Assembly (NCBI RefSeq): GCF_001460635.1
Contig: NZ_LN907858.1
Coordinates: 1,426,001-1,490,000 of the forward strand
Length of the DNA: 64,000 nucleotides
Origin: Helicobacter typhlonius
Lineage (GTDB): Bacteria > Campylobacterota > Campylobacteria > Campylobacterales > Helicobacteraceae
Direction: 5' to 3'
The notes beneath the pieces are model-generated. The model was given only the letters and a program-made list of their open reading frames with translations. It was not told where the DNA came from and ran no database searches. Below are positions 1-8,701 of the stretch, one piece after another. Position numbers and translations under genes: made by a program. Each line of letters starts with the position of its first letter. Position 1 is the stretch's first letter.

Positions 1-1181
1 AAATACCCATATCCATTATAGCGCGTAACATACTTGCTTTGCAAGTCAAATGTATAGAGGAGATTCTCAAAAAAAAGCGAATCTGTATAATGATGATATT
101 GCATATGTGGCAAAACCTGAAAAGTATCCTGATTGCTGAATTTTGAGAGATCAAGATAATATTTAAAATAGGTGCCGAAGTAATTTTTGTTGCCATTAAC
201 AAAATAATTGATACGAGATTCATACAGACGCGTATTAAACGCGGCATTGAGGCTTTTTAGGCGCATATATTCAATATCGTTCATATAGGTGATGTCCGCA
301 TAAAATCCATCTTTTGCATCATCGCCACGCGTGAATATATGATCCGTGATGTAACTGAAAGTCCCCCCATAAATATATTGATTCTTGAGATTATTTTCTC
401 GCATATAATCATCGGTGTTTTGAAAATAGCGCATTTGCAGAAGTGCAGTTTTATTATCCCTATCAGCAAAGGCAAATTCAAACTGCCCGCCATAACCACG
501 ATTTGTGCGGATTTGTGGGGAGAGCGTTATATCCCAGCGGTTAAAAGGCGCAATAAACAGAGGCTGCATATACATAAAGCCCTGTTTGTTACTAAAAGAT
601 GTTTCGGGTGCGAGTAAGCCACTTTTGCGCACATTGCCCGTAGGTGCAACAAAATAAGGCAGGTAAAATACCGGCACCGCACCTACATAAAAGCGCGGAT
701 TCCATACGCTCATATATTCTTTCTGTGAATTATAGGTGCCAGAGCTAACATTCAAATGCCACAGCGGGTAGGTAATATCACAGCCCGAAATCACCCCGCG
801 CTTAAAACTATAAACGCCCTCGCGCCCACTACCCTGCTTTGACATTAGCCAAATTCCCATCGTGCTTTGCAAATATAAATGTGAGAGCTTCGCCTGCTTA
901 TCCTGCATATTTACACTTGCTTCCTCTACATCAAGATATAGCACATCACCTTGATAAATCTTCACGCCACCTTGCAGGTGCGCCTCTTTACTCTGCTTGT
1001 TATATATGATTTTATTCGCCACCATATACACATCATTATAGAGCAAAAACGCATTTCCCTCTGCGATTACCTCATCATTACGTGCTTTTACATCATCTGC
1101 GGATAAATCAAAAATATTAGTATTTTGCTGCCCATAGAGCAAGGCACACAATGCACATATGAGAAAAAAATACCTTTTCAA
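1..1181 (-). CDS. lptD: LPS-assembly outer membrane protein LptD (OstA), C-terminus cut by window edge
   Basis: LptD inserts lipopolysaccharide into the outer leaflet of the outer membrane. About 393 codons are visible. The reading starts MKRYFFLICALCALLYG, a signal peptide, followed by an OstA/LptA-like periplasmic domain (about residues 25-130; EGNAFLLYNDVYMVANKI is typical) and then the start of the barrel (RFYVGAVPVFYLPYFVAP, typical of LptD). The remaining barrel lies beyond base 1. The start is a TTG overlapping the TGA stop of the upstream RDD gene (TTGA at 1178-1181), which implies translational coupling; no ATG fits the signal peptide. Order purD, RDD gene, lptD matches H. pylori as I recall it. 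Confidence 0.9.
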   Translation of the reverse strand, partial: MKRYFFLICALCALLYGQQNTNIFDLSADDVKARNDEVIAEGNAFLLYNDVYMVANKIIYNKQSKEAHLQGGVKIYQGDVLYLDVEEASVNMQDKQAKLSHLYLQSTMGIWLMSKQGSGREGVYSFKRGVISGCDITYPLWHLNVSSGTYNSQKEYMSVWNPRFYVGAVPVFYLPYFVAPTGNVRKSGLLAPETSFSNKQGFMYMQPLFIAPFNRWDITLSPQIRTNRGYGGQFEFAFADRDNKTALLQMRYFQNTDDYMRENNLKNQYIYGGTFSYITDHIFTRGDDAKDGFYADITYMNDIEYMRLKSLNAAFNTRLYESRINYFVNGNKNYFGTYFKYYLDLSKFSNQDTFQVLPHMQYHHYTDSLFFENLLYTFDLQSKYVTRYNGYGY

Positions 1182-1642
1182 TACGCAACTACCAAAGTTT
1201 TTGCAAATCTATCGTGCAAAGTCCTCGCACATTTATCGCCCAGACCAAACACATAGGTAACAAAAAGCAAACTTTCGCCCACATATTTACCACAAGCCCT
1301 AAGGAGTGTATAAATAAATGTAGGCTTATCGAGCAAATCCACGCTTACCACGCGCATTTTGCATAGAATCTTACCAATGCTACTTCCATAATACCACACA
1401 AATAGTGTATCATAGCTAATCTTTAGAATCCACACCTGCCACGCATACGCCATAGCAAAGCTTCTAAACGCTTCATAATCGCTATTAACCTCACTCATTT
1501 GTGAGAGTGTATCTAAATGGATAAGCGTAAATATAAAAGAGAGTAACACAACATCAATAAGCCACGCTAAAGAGCGCAATGTCTTATCGGCAAGATGCAG
1601 ATTCTCCCTCTCTAGCATATCTAAAATTTGCTCTTCGTCCAT
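1178..1642 (-). CDS. RDD family integral membrane protein
   Basis: A 154-residue membrane protein. Near residue 23 the segment LRSLAWLIDVVLLSFIF carries the Arg and Asp of the RDD family at the start of the first membrane helix. Residues about 85-103 (WYYGSSIGKILCKMRVVSVD) match the second family signature (G-x-x-x-G-K plus V-V). There are probably three membrane helices. The molecular function is unknown. It sits between purD and lptD in one minus-strand unit and overlaps the lptD start by 4 bases, so a role near envelope assembly is possible, but that is inference from position. Confidence 0.8.
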   Translation of the reverse strand: MDEEQILDMLERENLHLADKTLRSLAWLIDVVLLSFIFTLIHLDTLSQMSEVNSDYEAFRSFAMAYAWQVWILKISYDTLFVWYYGSSIGKILCKMRVVSVDLLDKPTFIYTLLRACGKYVGESLLFVTYVFGLGDKCARTLHDRFAKTLVVAY

Positions 1643-1704
1643 ACCTTTACTCCAAGTCCTTTTGTTGTGCCACTCTTCGCCAAAGAAGTAGATTTAATGT
1701 GTGT

Positions 1705-2991
1705 CTAGTCTGCATTTTTTAACGCCCTGTAAGCAATATCATCTCTAAAGTGCATACCCTCAAAAAATACATTTTTTAGAATCTTGTAGGCATTATCTCG
1801 TGCTTGTTTTAAGCTTGAAGCAAGTCCCACAGCCAAAAGCACTCGCCCGCCATTCGCTATGAGTTGCCCTTGTGAATCTACACTCACTCCCGCATACACA
1901 ATATGCCCTAGATGCTCATCAAAGTTTTGAATCTTAATAGGCACAGAGGCGCTTGAAGTATAAGGATAATCTTTTGATGAAGCCACTACTGCTACTGCAT
2001 ATTGATGTTTTAATTCACAATGGAGTTGTCCTACTCTACCTTCAATACAATGCAAAATGATATCAAGCAAAGACGTTTGTAACATAGGCATTAGCACTTC
2101 GCATTCAGGGTCGCCAAATCGCACATTAAATTCTAGCAAATATGGCTCTAACTCACCATTTTTTTCTACCACCATAATCCCACCAAAAAGCACTCCCTCA
2201 AATGGTGTGCCATTCTTACGCATTGAATCAAGTGTGGGAGCAATAATGCGCTGCTTAATTTTATCCATTAGATTCTCATCACATAAGGGGGTGGGCGTAT
2301 ATGCGCCCATACCACCGGTATTTGGTCCTTTATCTCCTGAAAGCAGCCGCTTATGATCTTGACACGCGGGGAGCATTACAAAATCTTTCCCATCACAAAG
2401 CGCAAAGACAGAAAGTTCATATCCATCTAAAAATTCCTCGACCACGACACATTTCCCCGCTTCTCCAAAAGCTGTGCCAGAAAGCATATCTTTTACACTT
2501 TGCCTTGCTTCCTCATAGCTTTGTGCGATAATCACGCCCTTGCCTCCGCATAAGCCATCAGCCTTTACCACAATGGGTGGCGTTAGCGTATCAATAAAAG
2601 CACAAATATAATCAAAATCACTTGATTGAATATATCGTGCAGTTGGAATCTCTGCCTTAGAGACAAAATCTTTCATATAAGCCTTGCTTAGCTCTAAAGC
2701 TGCTGCCGCTTTAGAGGGTGCAAAAACACGAACATTATGAGCGCGCAAATCATCGCTTAAACCCTCGCCAAGTGGTGCTTCAGGTCCTACAACAACAAGT
2801 GTAATATTATATTTTGTGATAGATTCTAAAATGTCTTGTGTAGTTTTATAAGGGAGATTTTGCCCGAGATTATGTGTAGCACCATTGCCGGGTGCGAAAT
2901 ATAAAGATTCTATTCTGCTATCTTGTTTTAATGCCAAGCCTATGGCATATTCACGTCCTCCATTACCAATAATCAAAATCCGCTCTTGCAT
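1705..2991 (-). CDS. purD: Phosphoribosylamine-glycine ligase (GAR synthetase)
   Basis: PurD joins glycine to phosphoribosylamine using ATP, the second step of de novo purine synthesis, in the cytosol. The 428-residue length is normal. The N-terminal GNGGREYA (residues 9-16) is the family GxGGREHA motif with Tyr in place of His. VVGPEAPL (about 67-74), the ATP-grasp loop VVKADGLCGGKGV (about 141-153), GPNTGGMGAYTP (about 222-233) and EFNVRFGDPE follow in the expected order. It begins about 20 bases after the probable 6S RNA and may be transcribed by readthrough from that promoter; I see no separate strong -10 between them. Confidence 0.97.
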   Translation of the reverse strand: MQERILIIGNGGREYAIGLALKQDSRIESLYFAPGNGATHNLGQNLPYKTTQDILESITKYNITLVVVGPEAPLGEGLSDDLRAHNVRVFAPSKAAAALELSKAYMKDFVSKAEIPTARYIQSSDFDYICAFIDTLTPPIVVKADGLCGGKGVIIAQSYEEARQSVKDMLSGTAFGEAGKCVVVEEFLDGYELSVFALCDGKDFVMLPACQDHKRLLSGDKGPNTGGMGAYTPTPLCDENLMDKIKQRIIAPTLDSMRKNGTPFEGVLFGGIMVVEKNGELEPYLLEFNVRFGDPECEVLMPMLQTSLLDIILHCIEGRVGQLHCELKHQYAVAVVASSKDYPYTSSASVPIKIQNFDEHLGHIVYAGVSVDSQGQLIANGGRVLLAVGLASSLKQARDNAYKILKNVFFEGMHFRDDIAYRALKNAD

Positions 2992-3011
2992 AATAGTCCT
3001 TAAGTTTTATA

Positions 3012-3210
3012 AACCCCCAAATGAGCGTTACCCCAATGTGCGTAGCCTAAAAAAGCCACAAACAGAGCTAAGAGAATCTCATTAGGCGGCAAATCCTCAC
3101 TGCGTTAGCAGCTCAAGCAGAAACACCGACACACAGAAACTACTACGATTAGCCCAATAATCTTTTAATAACAGACTAGCGAATGTAAGGAAATGCGCGT
3201 CATTTAGGTT
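3012..3210 (-). ncRNA. ssrS: Probable 6S RNA (SsrS) upstream of purD
   Basis: 6S RNA is a long rod with a central bubble that mimics an open promoter and sequesters housekeeping RNA polymerase. Here about 200 nt between a -10 box (TACAAT, 3223-3218) and purD hold no ORF with a start codon on either strand. The predicted 5' end (AACCTAAATGACGCG, from 3210) pairs with the 3' end (CGCTCATTTGGGGGTT, ending near 3012). The next segment (ACATTCGCTAGTC) pairs imperfectly with GGCTACGCACATT, so a long interrupted rod forms. I recall 6S RNA lying next to purD in Helicobacter/Campylobacter, and next to another purine/folate gene (ygfA) in other proteobacteria. Ends are estimated to within about 10 bases; no covariance search was run. 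Confidence 0.6.
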
Positions 3211-3217
3211 AGCGCGC

Positions 3218-3223
3218 ATTGTA
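3218..3223 (-). promoter_or_regulatory. ssrS: -10 box of the 6S RNA/purD promoter
   Basis: Reading the minus strand, TACAAT lies 7 bases before the predicted 6S 5' end. A T-rich stretch (TTTATTTTTGT) lies just upstream instead of a clear -35, as is usual for sigma-80 promoters in Helicobacter. It is followed by a G+C-rich discriminator (GCGCGC). Confidence 0.5.
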
Positions 3224-3459
3224 ACAAAAATAAACTTAAAAGCCCTTGCCTTTACGCTAAAACAAGTATAAATTTTGACTTGCCTAAATAAAAAGCACTC
3301 ACATCATCAGCTATAACTTCAAACACCCAGCCATAATAAACTCCTAGAGCATATTCAAATCTCACATTAAACAAAAACTTAATATCTTTACAAGAGATTA
3401 AGTTATCATTTTGTAAAAATTTTATAGAATCTACCCTTATTACAACACAAGGAAATTAA

Positions 3460-4183
3460 ATGCAAGAAGTGCCAAATAAGCCTATTTTACAAGAATACAA
3501 ATCTACGCTCAAAGGTATGCTTAAATTTGAAATCATAAGCTTTTTGGGACGAGTCTTTCTCTCGCATTTGCCCTCACGCACACCCAATTTTCACAAACTC
3601 AATACCAAAGGAGAGAAAAATTATCTCAATCTTGGCTGTGGCAATCAATTTAGACAAGTAATGGGGGGGGGGGCATAATATAATTAATGCCGATTTTTTC
3701 TCGCACCTTAAGCCTTACAAAACCTATTCTCTACCTATGCCTCAATGGCAGCTTGATTTGCGCTATCCTCTGCAATGTCCTTCTCATACCTTTGATGGCG
3801 TATTCTCCGAACACACGCTAGAGCATTTATATATTGACGATGCGATTGCTTTATTGAGGGAGATTTTTCGGATTCTAAAGCCTAATGGCACAATCCGCCT
3901 AAGTGTGCCTGATTTAGAACTGAATATACAGCAATACCTTAATGCAAAAAAACAAGATTCTACCCAACGAGCTTTAGCAAGTGAGTATATAAGAAAACTC
4001 ACACAAGAATACCTCCATTTAAGCGTATGGGATTATGATAGATTAGCTTATACACTTGAAGCGGTTGGTTTTGTGGATATTCAACACTCCTCTTTTAATA
4101 ATGGACGCGATACATTATTGCTTTTTGACGCAAAAGAGAGATCTTTTTCAAGCCTTTATATAGAAGCAAGCAAACCTCTATAA
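3460..4183 (+). CDS. SAM-dependent methyltransferase, frameshifted at a poly-G tract (phase-variable, OFF)
   Basis: The reading from ATG 3460 gives NYLNLGCGNQF (SAM motif I), then stops at 3676-3678 just after a run of 11 G. The other frame continues with HNIINADFFSHLKPYK, later FSEHTLEHLYIDDAI and EIFRILKPNGTIRLSVPDLE, the standard core of small methyltransferases found with surface-sugar genes (COG4627 type). Ten G (or 13) would join the parts into one protein of about 240 residues. A GGAA Shine-Dalgarno-like site precedes the ATG. The 3' end overlaps metA by 6 bases, convergently. Its acceptor substrate is not evident; surface carbohydrate is a guess from the family. An assembly error in the G run is the main alternative. 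Confidence 0.8.
3663..3673 (+). repeat. Poly-G tract (11 G), contingency repeat
   Basis: Eleven consecutive G inside the methyltransferase reading frame, about 68 codons from the start. Loss of one G or gain of two restores the full frame. Such tracts mutate by slipped-strand mispairing in Helicobacter and Campylobacter and switch surface genes on and off. Confidence 0.9.
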
Positions 4184-5080
4184 CACAAAAGGCGTGTTTT
4201 GATACACCGAGAAATTAAGCCAATTTGCAAACATCACGCTTGCGCTTGATTTCCACGATAACACAGGCTCGTTACGCTCATTGAAATACCCAAATGGTTT
4301 TTCAATCTCTAAGCCCTTTTGCTTATCGCGCTCATATTCTAATAAAAGCGTGTCTTTGGCATATTCGGGGTGAGAGAGGATAAAATAATCTTTTTCATCT
4401 TTGAGCACACTCACACCGCTTTGCTCCCCTTGAAGCAAGACCTTTAAACTTGTGTGCTTAATATAAGATTCATCAATGCCTGAATGCCTAGAATGAGGCA
4501 TATACACAATTTCATCTAAGCCATTAAGGAGCAAATCTTCTTGTATCTTACTATGCGCGAAAATACCAAAAAGCTTTTTGTCTAGGGATATTTTTGGAAT
4601 CTTATGAAAATAATATAGCCCTGCCATAGCCCCCCAACATAAATACAAGGTGCTTGTGCAATGATTTTTCAAATATGTCATAATCTCCACAAGCTCACTC
4701 CAATACACCACCTCATCAAATGCCAAATGCTCAATGGGCGCACCTGTAACAATTGCACCATCAAAGTTGCGTCCTTTAATCTCGCTAAAATTCACATAGA
4801 ATCTATCAAGGTGGCTTTTAGGCGTATTTGTCCCAATATAACTCGCTGTTGAAAGCAATGTAATATTAACTTGCAAAGGAGAATTTGCAAGGAGAGAGAG
4901 AAGCTGATTTTCTGTCTCAATTTTTGTAGGCATAAGGTTAATAATTAGCACCTCTAGCGCCCTAATATCTTGATGTATTGCGCGTTTTGCCCCCATAATA
5001 AAAGCATTTTGTTGCAAAAATGTATAAGCAGGTATATCCTCTGGTATCACAACAGGCATAGCAATCCTTTTATCTCCCAA
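4178..5080 (-). CDS. metA: Homoserine O-acetyltransferase (MetA family)
   Basis: MetA activates the hydroxyl of homoserine by acylation, the first committed step to methionine. The 300-residue length is normal. The catalytic Cys is C148 in LYLCWGAMAG. The catalytic region also has MPHSRHSG (about 194-201) and LSHPEY. The site known to select the acyl donor reads TGAPIEH with E117; Glu there favours acetyl-CoA, whereas the E. coli enzyme has Gly and uses succinyl-CoA. It lies 15 bases after metY, whose product uses O-acetylhomoserine, so the pair agrees. I therefore call it an acetyltransferase despite the usual 'succinyltransferase' name of the family. Confidence 0.93.
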   Translation of the reverse strand: MGDKRIAMPVVIPEDIPAYTFLQQNAFIMGAKRAIHQDIRALEVLIINLMPTKIETENQLLSLLANSPLQVNITLLSTASYIGTNTPKSHLDRFYVNFSEIKGRNFDGAIVTGAPIEHLAFDEVVYWSELVEIMTYLKNHCTSTLYLCWGAMAGLYYFHKIPKISLDKKLFGIFAHSKIQEDLLLNGLDEIVYMPHSRHSGIDESYIKHTSLKVLLQGEQSGVSVLKDEKDYFILSHPEYAKDTLLLEYERDKQKGLEIEKPFGYFNERNEPVLSWKSSASVMFANWLNFSVYQNTPFVL

Positions 5081-5095
5081 TTTATATGAACTATC

Positions 5096-6388
5096 TTAAG
5101 ATTCAATAGCCTTTTTCAAATCCGCAATAAGATCTTGTGCGCATTCCAAGCCTATGCTTAAACGAACTGTGCAAGGCGTAATACCTGCAGATTCTAATTC
5201 CGTTTCACTAAGCTGTGAATGCGTAGTAGAGGCAGGGTGAATGATAAGCGACTTACTATCGCCAATATTAACCACCATTGCAAAAATCTCTGTGCTATTG
5301 CAAATTTTTTGTGCCTCTTCAAAGCTTTGTGCTTCAAAGCTAATAAGCCCCGAGCTTTGCGAGTTTGCATAATATTTATCAAGCAGAGATTTGTAAGGAT
5401 TGCTTGATAGAGATGGGTAAGATACACTGCTTATTTTAGGGTGAGATTCCAAAAATTGTGCGACTTGCAATGCGCTTTGACTATGCTTTTTAATGCGTAG
5501 CTCCAAAGTCTCTAATCCTTGCAATAAAAGCCAAGCTGATTGTGGAGAAAGTGTCGCACCGATATTTCTTAGCCATTCTGTAATAAGGCGAATACTGAAA
5601 ATAGGTAGAGGCAAACTCGCATAAACAAGCCCGTGATAGCTAGGGTCTGGCGTATTAAAGGCAGGATAACGTGGATTATCCTTAATAAGCGCATTTAATC
5701 CTGCTCGCTCTATAATCGCCCCACCTAGAGCATTGCCTTGCCCATTAACATACTTACTCAAGCTATACACACTAATATCAACCCCATAATCAAAAGGCTT
5801 ATGCAAAAATGCAGTAGCCACGGTGTTATCGCAAATGCTAATGATTTTGTGCTTTTTAGCAATGGCTGTGATAGATTCTGTATCGGCGATAGAAATTTGC
5901 GGATTAGAAATACTCTCAAAGAAAATTGCCTTTGTTTTAGAATCTATAACCTTTTCAAGTGTGCCATTAATATCATCAATATCAAACACGCGCGCTTCTA
6001 TGCCAAATCGTTTTAAAGTATGCACAAAAAGCGTTTGTGTGCCACCATAAATTTTATTTGAATACACGATGTTATCGCCATTCTCCGCACAATTTGCAAT
6101 CGCATAAAAAATCGCCGCACTTCCACTTGAAGTAGGCACACCAAACACACCTCCTTCAACAGCTGCAAGTCGCGCACCAAGCACATCTGTCGTAGGATTT
6201 GTAAGGCGCGTATAAATATTGCCAAGCTCTTTTAAGCCAAATCGTGCTGCGGCTTGAGCTAAGCTTTCAAAACTATAAGCAGTATTTTGATAGATAGGCA
6301 CACTCATAGTGCGTTGGGTATCATAAGTATAACCCGCGTGAAGTGCGAGTGTGTCTTGTGAAAAATTATTGTGTTTGAGATTTGCCAT
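5096..6388 (-). CDS. metY: O-acetylhomoserine sulfhydrylase (Cys/Met metabolism PLP enzyme)
   Basis: A PLP enzyme that replaces the acetyl group of O-acetylhomoserine with sulfide, giving homocysteine. It has 430 residues, the MetY length rather than the 380-400 typical of MetB/MetC. The PLP lysine is K212 in YSLSKYVNGQGNALGG; SSGSAAIFYAI (about 87-97) and the PLP-binding Asp in ISICDNTVATA (about 187) are present. It is the first gene of the metY-metA unit. A possible -10 (GATAAT near 6420-6426) lies about 35 bases upstream. Gamma-synthase activity cannot be excluded from sequence alone. Confidence 0.93.
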   Translation of the reverse strand: MANLKHNNFSQDTLALHAGYTYDTQRTMSVPIYQNTAYSFESLAQAAARFGLKELGNIYTRLTNPTTDVLGARLAAVEGGVFGVPTSSGSAAIFYAIANCAENGDNIVYSNKIYGGTQTLFVHTLKRFGIEARVFDIDDINGTLEKVIDSKTKAIFFESISNPQISIADTESITAIAKKHKIISICDNTVATAFLHKPFDYGVDISVYSLSKYVNGQGNALGGAIIERAGLNALIKDNPRYPAFNTPDPSYHGLVYASLPLPIFSIRLITEWLRNIGATLSPQSAWLLLQGLETLELRIKKHSQSALQVAQFLESHPKISSVSYPSLSSNPYKSLLDKYYANSQSSGLISFEAQSFEEAQKICNSTEIFAMVVNIGDSKSLIIHPASTTHSQLSETELESAGITPCTVRLSIGLECAQDLIADLKKAIES

Positions 6389-6796
6389 TTACAATCCTTT
6401 GCGATAAAATTTGACTGCATATTATCACATAAAATTAATGTTACAATATGTATTCTATAAAAATACGCAAAAATTATACAAATGTTACTTTTTACAAATA
6501 TTTTAAATTACATATTGTATTTTCATTTTTTGCAGATTCTTATGCTATGTGGATTTGGACTTACAAAGCAGATAGAAAGTGAATCCACAAAATATATATT
6601 ACTTCTTGCAGGACATTTATCAAACATAGTCTTGGCACAAATGCCACGCCTCGCTTACAAATCACATAAAATGCAAAAAATATTTTAAAATGCTATTAAG
6701 GTATTATCCATTAGAATCCGCTGTTTTAAGCCTTTGCGTTATTATAGTTTCTATGATTTTGGCATTATTTAGCGTTTGATTTTAGGAGTGAAGATT
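6389..6796. other. Intergenic region between divergent metY and transporter genes
   Basis: About 400 bases, very AT-rich. It should hold the metY promoter (minus) and the transporter promoter (plus). An open frame of 68 codons at 6482-6688 lacks a Shine-Dalgarno site and looks spurious. I see no riboswitch, tRNA or strong hairpin. Confidence 0.6.
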
Positions 6797-7846
6797 GTGA
6801 GAGCAATTACATTTTTTTGGATAGTTTTTGGTGTAAGTGCGTATGCGATGTATTATGTCTATGCCGCATATCTAATGGATATTCTCATCGCACTCCTCAT
6901 CTCTATCGCTACATTTGGTTTATACAATACCCTATCAAAGCATATCAAATACCCCATTGTGAGTGCATTTATCAGCGTATGTATCTTGGTGCTTTTGCTC
7001 GTTGTGCCTCTCTTTTTCCTACTCAAAAGCCTCATTGCCTCCGCCACAGAGCTCACACTCAATCCCGCTGCATTTAGTGCCTTTATCGAGGGAAGCAAAG
7101 AGCAAATTCTCTCGCTTTTTAACTCTTTCCCTGAAATCAAGGTCAAAGTAGAATCCGCATTGATGAATATTTCTGCCTCATCAATCCTTGGCTATGTATT
7201 TAATTTCAGCTCACAGCTTGGTAAATCAAGCTTGGGCTTTATGATAGACACAGGCTTTATCATCGTGTTTTTGTTTTTCTATTTTCTTTATGGCAATCAA
7301 GCCTATGCTTACATCACCGAGCTCATACCCTTTGAAAACACCCAAATCACGCTCGTGCTAAATGAAGTAACAAATACCATTAAAGTTGTTTTTTATACCT
7401 CACTCCTCAATATCGCCTTACAGGGTTTTGCCTTTGGCGTGATGATTATATTTTTTGGCTATGATGGCGTCTTTTTTGGTATGCTTTATGGACTTGCCTC
7501 GATTGTGCCTATTGTCGGCGGCTCTTTGGTGTGGTTACCCCTTGCAGGATATGAATTTTACTTAGGACACACGCAAAATGCCATTATTATCGCCATTTAC
7601 GCGCTCGTAGTGTGTGCGGTGCTGATTGACAATATCATCAAGCCTATCCTTATTGGCATTATCAACAAGAAGATTCTAAAAACCTCCGTGCAGATTAATG
7701 AGCTTCTCATTTTCTTTGCAATTTTGGCAGGACTCACAAGTTTAGGATTCTGGGGCATTATCATCGCTCCCGCTTTGACTGCGCTTTTCATCTCACTCCT
7801 TAGAATCTACCGCAAACAAACTTCAAAAGAATCACTTACACCCTAG
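6797..7846 (+). CDS. AI-2E transporter family (PerM/YdiK-like) membrane protein
   Basis: An integral membrane protein of about 349 residues with seven to eight hydrophobic helices. There is a pair near the N-terminus, a long soluble stretch around residues 85-145, then five more helices. The C-terminal part (YGLASIVPIVGGSLVWLP and later GFWGIIIAPALTAL) is the family signature. The frame is open back to a TTG at 6776, but AGGAG at 6784-6788 places the start at GTG 6797. Members export small molecules or act as ion antiporters; despite the family name, AI-2 transport is not implied. It runs alone, about 55 bases before the next gene. Confidence 0.85.
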   Translation: MRAITFFWIVFGVSAYAMYYVYAAYLMDILIALLISIATFGLYNTLSKHIKYPIVSAFISVCILVLLLVVPLFFLLKSLIASATELTLNPAAFSAFIEGSKEQILSLFNSFPEIKVKVESALMNISASSILGYVFNFSSQLGKSSLGFMIDTGFIIVFLFFYFLYGNQAYAYITELIPFENTQITLVLNEVTNTIKVVFYTSLLNIALQGFAFGVMIIFFGYDGVFFGMLYGLASIVPIVGGSLVWLPLAGYEFYLGHTQNAIIIAIYALVVCAVLIDNIIKPILIGIINKKILKTSVQINELLIFFAILAGLTSLGFWGIIIAPALTALFISLLRIYRKQTSKESLTP

Positions 7847-7901
7847 CTTAATGGGTGGATTTGTGCTGCACCAAGTTAAAGAATCTTAAAGGGGGTAGAA
7901 T

Positions 7902-8459
7902 ATGAAAAAGCTCATTTTATTGCTCTGTGTATTAGGTAATGTGTGCGTAGCAAAGGACTTTGCGCACAATCGCACTTTTTCCTTTGGGGTATATGCGAGG
8001 ACAGGTGCGCCAATGGGTGCTGGGCTTGAGTTTTCATTCCCGCTTATAAAGGGCGAGATTGTAGAATGGCGTAATTTTATCAGCATTGAGGGCTTTGGAC
8101 TAAAACTCATAGATTCTAAATACGACAGCGCCGCCTTGCTCTTTAATGAAAAAATGGTTTTGAGCTATCTTGCTGGTAGTAACGTGGTATCAGCTATGGG
8201 CGTAACCTACTTTCGCCCATATCTATTTATAAGTGGAGGATACGCGCTCACGGGCGGTAAATACAACAACTTTGGAGAAGCCCCATACTACATAGAAGTG
8301 AGCGGCGGCATAGGACACGAATTCATCTCTCAAAATGGACACACATTTTTCTTTGAATTTGGGGGCGGAAGTATGTTTTACAGCCAAGCCTTACTCAATC
8401 AAAGGCAAACAAAACAAGCAATTACAAAGGTTTTATTGGGATATAGAAAGTATTTTTAG
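7902..8459 (+). CDS. Small outer-membrane-like protein with signal peptide
   Basis: A 185-residue protein I do not recognise by family. The first 18 residues (MKKLILLLCVLGNVCVAK) are a signal peptide. The rest alternates short strands rich in Gly and aromatics (FSFGVYARTGAPMGAGLEF, YIEVSGGIGHEF, FFFEFGGGSMFY) and ends in Phe (LLGYRKYF), as small Helicobacter beta-barrel proteins do. GGGG in AAAGGGGG precedes the ATG. Location in the outer membrane is an inference; the function is unknown. Confidence 0.7.
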   Translation: MKKLILLLCVLGNVCVAKDFAHNRTFSFGVYARTGAPMGAGLEFSFPLIKGEIVEWRNFISIEGFGLKLIDSKYDSAALLFNEKMVLSYLAGSNVVSAMGVTYFRPYLFISGGYALTGGKYNNFGEAPYYIEVSGGIGHEFISQNGHTFFFEFGGGSMFYSQALLNQRQTKQAITKVLLGYRKYF

Positions 8460-8701
8460 AGGCTTTTTGCTAACCTAGATTCAAAAATGCAGCTTAGATT
8501 GAGAATCTTTAGGCGAATAACATCTCTATTTATCATCAAACATCACACAAAGTGCAAAACTCCTAAAGTATTGTAGAGGTGATTACAAGAGGAGAATTTG
8601 CCAATGCTATTCTTACTCACGCATTGCAGAGACTTGCTCTCGTGTTTCAAAGCTTAATACTATCAAATCTCGCGTTTTGGATTATGCTGCTATACTTTCT
8701 A

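Noticed and set aside
6482-6688. A 68-codon plus-strand ORF before the transporter gene
   Set aside because: No ribosome site, start in very AT-rich DNA, and no protein-like motif; most likely chance.
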